Translations under genes and position numbers: made by a program | The notes under the pieces: generated by a model | What the model was told of the DNA's origin: nothing | Seen by the model: only the letters and a program-made list of their open reading frames with translations | The model's database searches: none | NCBI RefSeq assembly: GCF_025809055.1 | Contig: NZ_CP075529.1 | Span: 186,001-250,000, forward strand | Direction of reading: 5' to 3' | DNA from: Devosia sp. | Lineage (GTDB): Bacteria; Pseudomonadota; Alphaproteobacteria; Rhizobiales; Devosiaceae | DNA length: 64,000 nucleotides | In this document: positions 25,218-33,799 of the stretch, piece by piece | How the letters are laid out: each line of letters starts with the position of its first letter | How positions within the stretch are numbered: the stretch's first letter is position 1

Positions 25218-25772
25218 TTACCCCTCTCTGTCCCGCGCCATGACCCGCTCGGCCAATTTGCGCGTCGTGTTCCAGTTGCGTGACGTATTGAGCCCGCAAT
25301 GCTTGTCGATCTTGCGGATCAGCTTGCCGGACTTGGCCACATCCTGCGAAAAATCGACAATGAGGTGATCGGCGATGATATGGATCGCTTCCGGTCCGTC
25401 ATGTTGCTCTGCCCAGCCAAAGTCGGGCTTTGCAGCGGCAAAGAAATAGACCCCGGTTTCGCTTGGCTTTGTCGCTGCGTCAGAAATCGGGTCGGCCTTG
25501 ACCAGGCGCCGAAGCTGATTGGGTGTCCTGATGATGGCCGCGACGTTTTCACCAAGCCCGAACCCGCGCAGCACCGGCTCCATGGCCTTTCGCGCCGCCC
25601 CCGCACCAGCGGCAAATCCGGCGATCATGTTGCCGGTATTGACCACAGTCTCCGGCCGGACGAATCCGGCCCGCTCGGCCGCGTCGCGCCAGTCCGCCAT
25701 GCTCATGAGCCGATGCGTCGCCGGCCCGATGGCGCGCAGCAGAATGATGTAGAGGGGCACAGAATTGGCCAA
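25218..25772 (-). CDS. DUF1697 domain protein
   Basis: A 184-residue protein of the DUF1697 family: YIILLRAIGPATHRLMSMADW at the start, ETVVNTGNMI in place of the usual 'IQSGNVVF', and the conserved C-terminal TSRNWNTTRKLAE. Members are small cytoplasmic proteins of unknown function. It lies downstream of the P-loop kinase-like gene on the same strand, 83 bp apart. The first region departs somewhat from the usual 'LLRGINVGG', so it may be a divergent subgroup. Confidence 0.85.
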   Translation of the reverse strand: MANSVPLYIILLRAIGPATHRLMSMADWRDAAERAGFVRPETVVNTGNMIAGFAAGAGAARKAMEPVLRGFGLGENVAAIIRTPNQLRRLVKADPISDAATKPSETGVYFFAAAKPDFGWAEQHDGPEAIHIIADHLIVDFSQDVAKSGKLIRKIDKHCGLNTSRNWNTTRKLAERVMARDREG

Positions 25773-25855
25773 GGCTGTCTCGTATCGTCAGTCCGTAAGG
25801 TTTAGCAGCAGGTCGGACGATCGACAAGAACAAATAAGGAACAAGGTGTGCCCGC

Positions 25856-26371
25856 CTATTGGGGGGCGAGGATCGCGTCTATCACCTGTTCAACGCTCAT
25901 CTCGGAACTGTCCAGCCATAGGCCAATTCTTGGCGTTTCGCGCACCAGCGCTTCGGCGAGGACGCTGGGGGAAAAATTGTCCGAATATCCGGTCTTGGGC
26001 CGATCGCGATCCCGCTGGGCGAGCACGTCCGCTGACGGTGTCAGGACAACGACGCGCGGTTCAAAGTCGCTGAGCCGATCGACGGCGCTTCTCAGGTCAT
26101 CCCCGATCAGGATGTCCTCATAAACTACGGCAAATCCCGCCTCTGCGAAGCGACGCACACTATCGGTGGCGGCTTGCTGCCGAAGGCTGAGCTGGGCGCG
26201 CGCATCGGCATCGAGAACTGGTCCCATGACGGCCTCGCCGCGCACGATCATCCGCAGAAAGGCGTCGCCTTCGACGTAGGCGGCTCTGTTGAACCTTTGG
26301 GCCAGGGCTTTGGCTATGGTGGATTTGCCGGCCGCCATGGCGCCGGTAATGATGAATACGGGCTCGGTCAT
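25856..26371 (-). CDS. P-loop kinase-like ATPase (AAA_33 type)
   Basis: A 171-residue single-domain P-loop protein: Walker A GAMAAGKST at 9-17, a possible Walker B/acceptor region GFAVVYEDIL near 82-91, and RDRDRPKTGY like the lid of small-molecule kinases. It resembles chloramphenicol phosphotransferase-like and gluconate kinase-like proteins, so it probably phosphorylates a small molecule, unknown. It starts 5 bp after alr and is therefore in the dnaB-alr operon. Confidence 0.75.
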   Translation of the reverse strand: MTEPVFIITGAMAAGKSTIAKALAQRFNRAAYVEGDAFLRMIVRGEAVMGPVLDADARAQLSLRQQAATDSVRRFAEAGFAVVYEDILIGDDLRSAVDRLSDFEPRVVVLTPSADVLAQRDRDRPKTGYSDNFSPSVLAEALVRETPRIGLWLDSSEMSVEQVIDAILAPQ

Positions 26372-26376
26372 ATGCG

Positions 26377-27504
26377 CTACTCCGGCACGTGCCCGTCGCC
26401 GACATAGATGCGGTTGTAGCGGCCCTTGAGGCTGGTCAGCAGTTCGTAGCCGATAGTACCGGCCGCGTCGGCCTGGTCATCGACCCGCACATTGGGCCCG
26501 AAAACCTCCGCGCCCTCGCCGGGGCCGGGCAGGTCGGGGCCGAGTTCGGTAATGTCGACAATGGTCAGGTCCATTGAGATCCGCCCGACAATGGGGCAGA
26601 GCTGGCCACGGATGAACACCTTGCCGCCCGGCCGCTGATTGGTGCCGGAGAGGGATCGCAATCCGCCATCGGCATAGCCATAGCCGAGCACCGCCAGCCG
26701 CGAATTGCGGTTGAGCGTGTAGGTGGCGCCATAGCCGACCGTTTCCCCGGTGCGCCCTTCGGTGACCTGCAGAATGGGCACGTGCAGCGTCGCCACCGCC
26801 TGCATGGGGTTCTTGCGTCCGGCCACTGCACGGCCGCCATAGAGCGCAATGCCCGGGCGCACCATCTGGAAATGATAGTCGCGCCCCGTCATCATGCCGG
26901 CCGAATTGGCCAATGATGCCGGAATGCCAGGGAATTGCGCCATCACCGAGCCGAACAGGGCCAGTTGGGTGCGGTTCTTTTCGTGGTTGGGCGTGTCGGC
27001 GCAGGCCAGGTGGCTCATGATCATCTGCGGCGCATAGCCCAGTTGCTCGATGCGCTGGCGCACGGCCGAAACCTCGCCCAGCCGGAACCCGAGCCGGTTG
27101 ATGCCGGTATCGAAGTGAAAAGCGGCGCGATAGGCTTCGTTGCGCTCGATGCATTTGGCGAGCCATTCTTCGAGCATCGACATCGAGGAAAGCACCGGCA
27201 TCAGGTTTTGCCGGATATAGAGATTGGCCGCGCCGGGATAGAGCCCGTAGAGAATGAAGATATGCGCATCGGGCAGGGCGGCGCGCACAGCCATGCCTTC
27301 ATCCGGCGTCGCCACGAAGAAGAAACGGGCCCCGGCGGCGTGCAGCGCCTTGGCCGCCATGTCGATGCCCATGCCATAGGCGTCTGCCTTGACCACGGCA
27401 GCGGTCAATGCCCCCGCGCTGATCTTGTCCAGCGCGCGCCAGTTGCGGGCCAATACGCCCAGGTCGATGCTCAGTTGGCCGCCCAGGCCAGAAGTCAGCG
27501 CCAT
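26377..27504 (-). CDS. alr: Alanine racemase
   Basis: Makes D-alanine for peptidoglycan. The 375-residue PLP enzyme has the cofactor lysine K39 in AAVVKADAYGMG, the fold-III barrel, and the C-terminal beta domain with the catalytic tyrosine in GYGATYTLNR and the SMDLTIVDIT segment. Length is standard. It starts 2 bp after the dnaB stop and is followed by the P-loop kinase 5 bp later, so it is part of a tight operon; dnaB-alr-radA linkage is usual in Hyphomicrobiales. Confidence 0.96.
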   Translation of the reverse strand: MALTSGLGGQLSIDLGVLARNWRALDKISAGALTAAVVKADAYGMGIDMAAKALHAAGARFFFVATPDEGMAVRAALPDAHIFILYGLYPGAANLYIRQNLMPVLSSMSMLEEWLAKCIERNEAYRAAFHFDTGINRLGFRLGEVSAVRQRIEQLGYAPQMIMSHLACADTPNHEKNRTQLALFGSVMAQFPGIPASLANSAGMMTGRDYHFQMVRPGIALYGGRAVAGRKNPMQAVATLHVPILQVTEGRTGETVGYGATYTLNRNSRLAVLGYGYADGGLRSLSGTNQRPGGKVFIRGQLCPIVGRISMDLTIVDITELGPDLPGPGEGAEVFGPNVRVDDQADAAGTIGYELLTSLKGRYNRIYVGDGHVPE

Positions 27505-27506
27505 GC

Positions 27507-28991
27507 CTATTCCATGCGTTCGGGCAGGTAGTCTGCCCGAGCAAGGTTACCAAAGCGGGTAAACTGCGCCTCGAAACTCAGCTGGACCGTGCCGGTGGGG
27601 CCGTGGCGCTGCTTGGCGATGATGACCTCCGCCTTGCCGTGCACTTTCTCCATTTCCCCCTGCCAGGCCAGATGCTCGGGCGTACCCTCCTTGGGCTCCT
27701 TGTTCTTGAGATAGTATTCTTCGCGATACACGAACAGAACCACGTCCGCGTCCTGCTCGATAGAGCCCGATTCGCGCAGGTCTGCCAGTTGCGGATGCTT
27801 GTCGTCGCGCGCTTCCACCTGTCGGGACAGCTGGGAAAGCGCGATGATGGGCACTTCCAGTTCCTTGGCCAGCGCCTTGAGCGTGGTGGTGATTTCGGTC
27901 AGTTCCTGCACGCGGTTCTGGCTCGACGCCTTCGACGAGCCCGAGAGCAATTGCAGGTAGTCGACGATCAGCAGGTCGAGCCCTCGCTGCCGCTTGAGGC
28001 GCCGGGCACGGGCCGCAAGCTGCGCCACCGAAATGCCGCCGGTATCGTCGATATAGAGCGGCACCTTGCTCATCATGTTGGAGACGTCGACCAGCTTGGC
28101 GAACTGGTTGTCGTGGATGCGCCCGCGCCGGATATCGGAGGATGAAATCTCCGCCTGTTCGGCCAGGATACGGGTGGCGAGCTGTTCGGAACTCATTTCG
28201 AGGCTGAAAAAGCCCACCATGCCGCCATTGACGGTCTTGCTGTGCCCGTCGGGCGTCACGTCGCCGCGCCAGGCCTTGGCGACATTGTAGGCGATGTTGG
28301 TCACGAGCGAGGTCTTGCCCATGGCCGGGCGGCCGGCCAGGATGATCAGGTCGCTGCGCTGCAACCCGCCCATCTGCCGGTCGAGATCGTGCAGGTCCGT
28401 GGCAATGCCCGACAGGCCTCCGTCGCGCTGGAAGGCCTCGCCGGCCATCTGGATCGAGGCGCTGAGGGCCGACGAGAAAGCCTGGAAGCCGCCATCATAG
28501 CGGCCCTTTTCGGCCAGCTGGAACAGCTCGCCTTCCACCTTTTCGATCTGCCTGACCGGCGTCATCTCGACATCGCTGTCATAGGCGACCGAGACCATTT
28601 CCTCGCCCACCATGATCAGATTGCGGCGAATGGCCAGGTCATAGATGGCCTGGCCATAGTCGGCCGCGTTGAGCACCGTCGTCGCTTCCGCCGCCAGCCG
28701 CGAAAGATATTGCATCATGGTCACGTCGGGCAGCAGCTGGTCGGGCAGGTGGGTCTTGAGCGTGGCCGGTTCCGCCGCCTTGCCGGCCCGGATGATCTTG
28801 CCCGCCAGCTCATAGATTTCGCGGTGGACTGGCTCGTAGAAATGCTCTGGCAGCAGGAAATCGGCCACCCGGTAGAACGCGTCATTGTTGATCAGGATCG
28901 CGCCCAGCAGCGCCTGCTCCACATCCACATTGTGCGGCGCGGTGCGAAAGGACTTGTCTTCGGCAGGGTGAAGGCGTGCGATCTCGGCCAT
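27507..28991 (-). CDS. dnaB: Replicative DNA helicase DnaB
   Basis: Hexameric helicase of the replication fork. The 494-residue protein has the N-terminal domain beginning RTAPHNVDVEQALLGAIL and EPVHREIYELAGKI, and a RecA-like C-terminal motor with Walker A GRPAMGKTS. LLIVDYLQLLSG is Walker B and RESGSIEQDADVV is the conserved DnaB motif. There is no intein interruption. It is followed 2 bp later by alr; upstream lies rplI, separated by a terminator and a repeat. Confidence 0.98.
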   Translation of the reverse strand: MAEIARLHPAEDKSFRTAPHNVDVEQALLGAILINNDAFYRVADFLLPEHFYEPVHREIYELAGKIIRAGKAAEPATLKTHLPDQLLPDVTMMQYLSRLAAEATTVLNAADYGQAIYDLAIRRNLIMVGEEMVSVAYDSDVEMTPVRQIEKVEGELFQLAEKGRYDGGFQAFSSALSASIQMAGEAFQRDGGLSGIATDLHDLDRQMGGLQRSDLIILAGRPAMGKTSLVTNIAYNVAKAWRGDVTPDGHSKTVNGGMVGFFSLEMSSEQLATRILAEQAEISSSDIRRGRIHDNQFAKLVDVSNMMSKVPLYIDDTGGISVAQLAARARRLKRQRGLDLLIVDYLQLLSGSSKASSQNRVQELTEITTTLKALAKELEVPIIALSQLSRQVEARDDKHPQLADLRESGSIEQDADVVLFVYREEYYLKNKEPKEGTPEHLAWQGEMEKVHGKAEVIIAKQRHGPTGTVQLSFEAQFTRFGNLARADYLPERME

Positions 28992-29166
28992 GGGTCTTTC
29001 CGGGGTGTTAACCTTTCTTAATCACGCGACTCGGCGCGGAGTCTTGGGCTAGCGGCGATCCGGTTAATGTACTGGAAACGTTCTGTGTGAACAGCGGGGA
29101 CAACGGGGATTGTGATCATAAGCGATTGCCCGCCCAAAGCGCGATTCTCTCTCGCCCCCCACCGCG

Positions 29167-29230
29167 ACATTCCCGCCTTCCTCATGTCATTCCCGGCTCC
29201 CCACCATGTCATTCCCGCGAAAGCGGGAAC
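29167..29230. repeat. Short half-palindrome array with complete REP-like palindrome
   Basis: CATTCCCG occurs at the head of three successive units spaced 20 and 22 bp. The third is part of the complete palindrome GTCATTCCCGCGAAAGCGGGAAC at 29208-29230. Same design as the array at 25022-25136. Confidence 0.7.
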
Positions 29231-29250
29231 CCCACGAACCGCACCAAAAC

Positions 29251-29280
29251 AAAAAAGGCCGGGCACCGGGCCCGGCCTTT
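29251..29280 (-). terminator. Rho-independent terminator of the rpsF-rpsR-rplI operon
   Basis: Read on the minus strand, a perfect 10-bp stem (AAAGGCCGGG / CCCGGCCTTT) with a 7-base loop followed by a run of T, 23 bp beyond the rplI stop. This is a classical intrinsic terminator. Confidence 0.9.
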
Positions 29281-29303
29281 CAATCTCGATCGTGGGCTGG
29301 AGC

Positions 29304-29870
29304 CTACTCTTCGAAGCGGTCGTCCTGTGCGGCGTCCTGCTGGCCGGCGGCGAAATCGCCACCTTCATCGGCCTCGAACGTATGCACGGTCACGTCTTCA
29401 CCGGCAGCCTGGCGCTCGGCTTCGTCGGCCGAACGGGCAACGTTGACGGTCACGGTGACTTCAACTTCCGGATGCAGCGACAGGGCCACGGTGTGAACAC
29501 CGACCGACTTGATCGGATCAGGCAGTTCGACCTGGTTGCGCTGGATGGTGAAGCCGTCCTTGGCCAGGGCCTCGACGACGTCACGGGCAGCGACCGAACC
29601 ATAGAGCTGGCCGGTTTCGCCGGCCTGGCGGATCATCACGACGGCGTGGCCGTTGAGACCCTCGGCAATGCCAGCAGCGGCATTGCGGCGCTCTTCGTTG
29701 CGCTGTTCGATATGGGCGCGCTCGTTTTCGAAACGCTTGCGGTTGGCTTCCGTGGCGCGCAGGGCCTTGCCCTGGGGCAGCAGGAAGTTACGGGCAAAGC
29801 CGTCCTTGACGTTGACTTCGTCGCCGATGGTGCCGGTGCGGCCAACGCGCTCGAGCAGAATGACTTTCAT
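29304..29870 (-). CDS. rplI: 50S ribosomal protein L9
   Basis: A 188-residue L9. It begins MKVILLERVGRTGTIGDEVNVKDGFARN, the invariant 23S-rRNA-binding N-domain, then a long helix (RKRFENERAHIEQRNEERR) and the C-domain. The C-terminal ~35 residues are an acidic extension (AGEDVTVHTFEADEGG) longer than in E. coli but normal for alphaproteobacteria. Last gene of the rpsF-rpsR-rplI operon, 136 bp after rpsR; that gap contains a small hairpin CACCC-GTGT-GGGTG near 29946. Confidence 0.97.
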   Translation of the reverse strand: MKVILLERVGRTGTIGDEVNVKDGFARNFLLPQGKALRATEANRKRFENERAHIEQRNEERRNAAAGIAEGLNGHAVVMIRQAGETGQLYGSVAARDVVEALAKDGFTIQRNQVELPDPIKSVGVHTVALSLHPEVEVTVTVNVARSADEAERQAAGEDVTVHTFEADEGGDFAAGQQDAAQDDRFEE

Positions 29871-30006
29871 TTGGGTATTCCTTGTGGCTGTCCCGCCTGT
29901 GGGGCGGTTAGGAGCCGCGGACCATTCCGCGACCCCAGCGATTCACCCGTGTGGGTGAGGGGGCAAGAAGCCGTCGGGACGCCGCTAGATCGCCGTCCCA
30001 GCGCGC

Positions 30007-30261
30007 TTATTGCACGGCGTACGGCATCAGGCCGATGAAACGGGCACGCTTGATGGCACGGGCCAGTTCACGCTGCTTCTTGGCAGAAACGGCAGTGATG
30101 CGGCTCGGCACGATCTTGCCGCGCTCGGACACGTAGCGGCTCAGCAGACGCACGTCCTTGTAGTCGATCTTGGGCGCGCCCTCACCCGAGAACGGGCAGG
30201 TCTTGCGACGACGCTGGAACGGGCGGCGGGCCTGGGAAGTGGTAAGGTCTTTAATGGCCAT
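30007..30261 (-). CDS. rpsR: 30S ribosomal protein S18
   Basis: An 84-residue S18 with RRKTCPFSGEGAPKIDYKDVRLLSRYVSERGKIVPSRIT, the conserved core, and KKQRELARAIKRARFIGLMPY at the end. It binds with S6 to the 30S platform. Length is normal. It lies 17 bp after rpsF. Confidence 0.98.
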   Translation of the reverse strand: MAIKDLTTSQARRPFQRRRKTCPFSGEGAPKIDYKDVRLLSRYVSERGKIVPSRITAVSAKKQRELARAIKRARFIGLMPYAVQ

Positions 30262-30278
30262 AACTATCGTTCCTTATC

Positions 30279-30674
30279 TTAGAACCGGCGGGGACGACGG
30301 TCGCCCGAGGGGCCGCCACGATCACCACGGCCGCCGTCACGGTCGTCGCGGTCACGCTTCTGCATCATGGCCGACGGGCCTTCTTCCAGCTCGTCGACGC
30401 GCACGGTCATGAAGCGCAGGATGTCTTCATTGATGCGCATCTGGCGTTCCATCTCGGCAATGGCCGGGGCCGGAGCTTCGATGTTGAGCAGGGTGTAGTG
30501 CGCCTTGCGGTTCTTGCGGATGCGGTAGGAGAGGCCCTTGAGGCCCCAATATTCGTTCTTGGTGACCTTGCCGCCGCCCTGGGACAGGACTTCGGTCAGC
30601 TGAGCGGTCAGCTCTTCCACCTGCTGCTGGGACACGTCCTGGCGAGCGAGATAGATGTGTTCGTAAAGGGCCAT
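30279..30674 (-). CDS. rpsF: 30S ribosomal protein S6
   Basis: A 131-residue S6: MALYEHIYLARQDVSQQQVEEL, NEYWGLKGLSYRIRKNRKAHY and ERQMRINEDILRFMTVRVDEL are all family hallmarks. The C-terminal ~30 residues are an Arg/Gly/Asp-rich tail (RDDRDGGRGDRGG) as in many alphaproteobacteria. The ATG at 30674 preceded by AAGGAAGG is chosen over the longer frame. First gene of its operon; the 214 bp upstream should hold the promoter. Confidence 0.97.
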   Translation of the reverse strand: MALYEHIYLARQDVSQQQVEELTAQLTEVLSQGGGKVTKNEYWGLKGLSYRIRKNRKAHYTLLNIEAPAPAIAEMERQMRINEDILRFMTVRVDELEEGPSAMMQKRDRDDRDGGRGDRGGPSGDRRPRRF

Positions 30675-30888
30675 CGATGCGCCTTCCTTTGCGGTTTCCA
30701 TAAGCAATGCCTGGCGCGGAGCCTCCTTGAAGCCGGAAAGGCGTCAAAGCAGTCTTGCAAAGAGCGGGAACACGGGAGGCCGGGTTCGATGAACCCTATC
30801 CGGCAAAGCCGAACCCTCCGTTCAGCCCCCGGCCAAACGAATTGCTGGCGTCCCTATAGGGGAACGCTGCCCACAAAGCAAGCCTGGC

Positions 30889-32130
30889 TCACCGCGTGGC
30901 GATGGTGCGCTCTACAATGTCGACGGCACTGGCCGTGCCGTCTTCGGCACGGATCAGCCTGCCGAGTGCACTGGCCCGGTCTTTCACTGCTTCGTCGTCC
31001 ATGAAGGTGATGGCGGCGGCGATGTCTTCGGCACTGAGACGGCGCTTGTCCAGCGCATCGGGGCCCACCCCCAGCCGGGCCACCTGGCGCCCCCAGAACG
31101 GCTGGTCGCCCAGGAACGGGCAGATCGTGGTCGGCTTTCCTGCCCGGAGGGAGGCACCGGTCGTGCCGGCTCCGCCGTGGTGTATGGTCGAGGCCACCAG
31201 CGGAAACAGCGCGTCATGCGGCGCGCTCTGGATGAAGTGGATGTCCTCCCCGGCAGGGATCTCGGTCAGCGCCCCGCCGACAATGCCGAGCAGGCCGCGC
31301 TTGCCCGCCAGCCTGACACCGTCGATCACGCGGCGCGTCAGGCCCTCCGGGTCGGCCTCGGGCATACTGCCGAACCCGATATAGACAGGCGCCTCGCCTG
31401 CTTGAAGAAACCTGGCGAGGCCGGGGTCCGGGGACCATGCCGGCGCGGTCAGGGTCCAATATCCGGTCACCGCGACATCTGCACCCCAATCGGCCGGTTT
31501 TGGCAGCACGCTTGGGCTATATCCAAAAAGCACGGCGGCAGGCGGATTGATGCGCCCGCGCGGCGGCAGGCCGAGGCTGTCCACCCGCCATTTGCGGATG
31601 GCCTTGCCGAACAGGACGCCACCGCCATGGATCATCAGGCCATGGCTGAGCCGGTTGAGCGGCCCCAGATTGCCGAAGGGCAGGATAGGCGTGGGAAAAG
31701 CCGAGGTGGGGGTAAAGCCGGGCAGGGGTGAGGCCAGAATGGCCGGAATGCCCAGCTTTTGCGCAATGTGCGGGGACACCAGCGATTTGGGGTGAAACAG
31801 GATGGCGTCGGGTCCGAAATCGCGCGCGGCGGCCCATTCGCGGTCAAATATCTCGCTCATCATGCCCACATAGTGCTTGATGAGCTTGAGGCCGGCGCCG
31901 AACCCGCCACCTGACCCCCCAATGACCGACTTCGCCTCCGATGATTCCAACGTTTCCAGGAACTCCGCGGGCAGTGGGGCAAACCCGATCTGTTCGGCCG
32001 CCGCCATGTCGGCAAACTGGGCTGGAGCCACCAGCATCACCTCGTGGCCGCGGCTGCGCATTTCGCGCGCCAGCGCCAGATAGGGCTGAACGTCCCCCCG
32101 CGTCCCCAGAGTATGGATTGAAACGCGCAT
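30889..32130 (-). CDS. UGT-type (GT1) glycosyltransferase
   Basis: A 413-residue cytoplasmic or membrane-associated glycosyltransferase. It starts MRVSIHTLGTRGDVQPYLALA, the pattern of sterol/glycolipid UGTs, and has the donor-binding region APHDALFPLVASTIHHGGAGTTG and ICPFLGDQPFWGRQV near the C-terminus. It probably transfers a sugar from a nucleotide sugar to a lipid; the acceptor is not deducible. GGAGGA precedes the start at 32130. It lies 22 bp after the diguanylate cyclase stop, so both are likely cotranscribed. Confidence 0.9.
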   Translation of the reverse strand: MRVSIHTLGTRGDVQPYLALAREMRSRGHEVMLVAPAQFADMAAAEQIGFAPLPAEFLETLESSEAKSVIGGSGGGFGAGLKLIKHYVGMMSEIFDREWAAARDFGPDAILFHPKSLVSPHIAQKLGIPAILASPLPGFTPTSAFPTPILPFGNLGPLNRLSHGLMIHGGGVLFGKAIRKWRVDSLGLPPRGRINPPAAVLFGYSPSVLPKPADWGADVAVTGYWTLTAPAWSPDPGLARFLQAGEAPVYIGFGSMPEADPEGLTRRVIDGVRLAGKRGLLGIVGGALTEIPAGEDIHFIQSAPHDALFPLVASTIHHGGAGTTGASLRAGKPTTICPFLGDQPFWGRQVARLGVGPDALDKRRLSAEDIAAAITFMDDEAVKDRASALGRLIRAEDGTASAVDIVERTIATR

Positions 32131-32152
32131 GATGCATCCTCCGTGTGGGACG

Positions 32153-33610
32153 CTACCCGAGGCGAGCCGACCGCCTTTCGGGGGGTGGCCCAGGCTCCGG
32201 AGCCAAGGGCACGGCGACCCGGTTGCGCCCGCTGTTCTTGGCGACATACAGAGCAGCGTCCGCCTCGGACATCAAAGCCTCGAGTGAGCTGGCCTCGTTG
32301 CTTTCGGCCACGCCGATGCTGACGGTCATCCGCAGCGGCGGGTTGCCGGGAGAGTTGATCGATCGGGTCTGTACCGCAATGCGCAGCCGCTCGGCCGTGG
32401 CCAGCGCGCCGATCAGGTTGACGCCGGGCAGGATGATCGCGAATTCCTCCCCGCCGATCCGTGCCACCACGTCGCCTTCGCGCAGGTTGCCGCGGAGCGC
32501 ATTGGCCGCGGTCACGAGCGCCTCGTCCCCGGTGGCATGTCCGTATGTATCGTTGATGGCCTTGAAGTGGTCGATGTCCACCATCAGCACGCTGACTGGA
32601 TAGCGCCGCTCGATATCCGCAAAGATTGACCTGGCGCTGTCGAAGAACGCCGCGCGGTTGAGCAGGCCCGTCAGCAGGTCATGGTTGGCCGAGTGGCGAA
32701 GGGATTCGTGCACGTGGCGCCAGGCCTGGTTGAGCCCGGCGACGATGAACGGCATCAGGGCCACCATGGCGACGCCGAGCCGGAATGACGACGTCTCCGT
32801 CGTGCTGGAAAAGTCGAAGCCCAGCGCAATGAAACCGGTTTGGCCTGAGATCAGCAGCAGGACGGTCACGATCAGGGTTATGGCCGTGCTGGCGACAGGC
32901 CGGAATCGCAGGGCGCACCAGACCAGGCCCGGCATCAGCAGCAGGATGGCGCCCGGTCCCCCCAGCAGATGTGCCGCAAAGTATGAAACCGCAAGGAAGA
33001 GAAGCGAAGCCACCTGCCGCATGGCGACGCGGGAACTGCGCGAAAATATGCGCCAGCGGTCCTGGCCCGGGCCGGTGATGGCCAGGACGAGCGGGAAGAC
33101 CACGATGTAATTGACGAATTCGGTCGAGAACCACAGCAAGCCGCTTTCCGCCAGCGGCACGTCGAACAGGAGCGGGCCGGTGGCCGCGCCGACCAGTGCC
33201 GCACCACCAGAAGCCGCCGAAACCAGCACGAGCACGACGATGGCGCTGGCCGGGTGATGGCTGCCCACCAGGTGATAGGGTATGGCCCGTGCTGTCATCA
33301 CGCCCACGGCGACTCCCGCCAAGTTGGCTGCCGTCAGCAGCAGCAGCGCCGGGGCCGGTGTGCCGGCCAGCATGTCTGCCGCGAGGAAAGCCAGCGTCGC
33401 GGCAATCCAGGTCATGGGCCGGTTGATTGCCGGTCTTTGGGTAAGGATGCCGAGAAGCAGGGCATTGGCCGGCCAGAAACTGGCCAGGTCGAGAAACCAG
33501 CGCGTCCCGATACCGACGATGCAGGCGCCAAGAACCAGCAACCCGACAACGGCGGATTGCCCGGAAGGCGTGTCTGGCAGGTATCTGTTCTGGGAGGCGG
33601 TCTGGCTCAT
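32153..33610 (-). CDS. Membrane diguanylate cyclase (MASE1-like sensor + GGDEF)
   Basis: A 485-residue protein with about eight N-terminal membrane helices resembling a MASE1 sensor (TRWFLDLASFWPANALLLGIL, ESGLLWFSTEFVNYIVVFPLVL) and a C-terminal GGDEF domain (about 325-475). The active-site loop is GGEEF, competent for making cyclic di-GMP from GTP. RxxD (REGD) lies five residues before it, so the product-inhibition I-site is intact. A GTG eleven codons upstream is an alternative start; neither has a strong ribosome-binding site. Transcribed leftward with the glycosyltransferase and divergent from fabD. Confidence 0.9.
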   Translation of the reverse strand: MSQTASQNRYLPDTPSGQSAVVGLLVLGACIVGIGTRWFLDLASFWPANALLLGILTQRPAINRPMTWIAATLAFLAADMLAGTPAPALLLLTAANLAGVAVGVMTARAIPYHLVGSHHPASAIVVLVLVSAASGGAALVGAATGPLLFDVPLAESGLLWFSTEFVNYIVVFPLVLAITGPGQDRWRIFSRSSRVAMRQVASLLFLAVSYFAAHLLGGPGAILLLMPGLVWCALRFRPVASTAITLIVTVLLLISGQTGFIALGFDFSSTTETSSFRLGVAMVALMPFIVAGLNQAWRHVHESLRHSANHDLLTGLLNRAAFFDSARSIFADIERRYPVSVLMVDIDHFKAINDTYGHATGDEALVTAANALRGNLREGDVVARIGGEEFAIILPGVNLIGALATAERLRIAVQTRSINSPGNPPLRMTVSIGVAESNEASSLEALMSEADAALYVAKNSGRNRVAVPLAPEPGPPPERRSARLG

Positions 33611-33799
33611 TTGCCGGTAGTAAAACTTGTCTGACGAATTCACCTTCGCCCGGCAATGTTAATATTCTCTCGTTTCGACGCCTGCAACTCGCCGAAATCT
33701 CCCTTAGCCTTGACTCTGCCACACAGTCCCTGCAATGCCCGAACAGCACCTGCAAGCCTCAATGAGCCAGCAGCGGTCAACGAAACGAGGGGGACGAGC

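Larger units (their letters stand above)
28992..29303. other. 312-bp intergenic region between rplI and dnaB
   Basis: Contains, from right to left, the rplI terminator (29251-29280), a repeat array with a REP-like palindrome (29167-29230), and about 170 bp next to dnaB that should carry its promoter. No gene seen. Confidence 0.65.
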
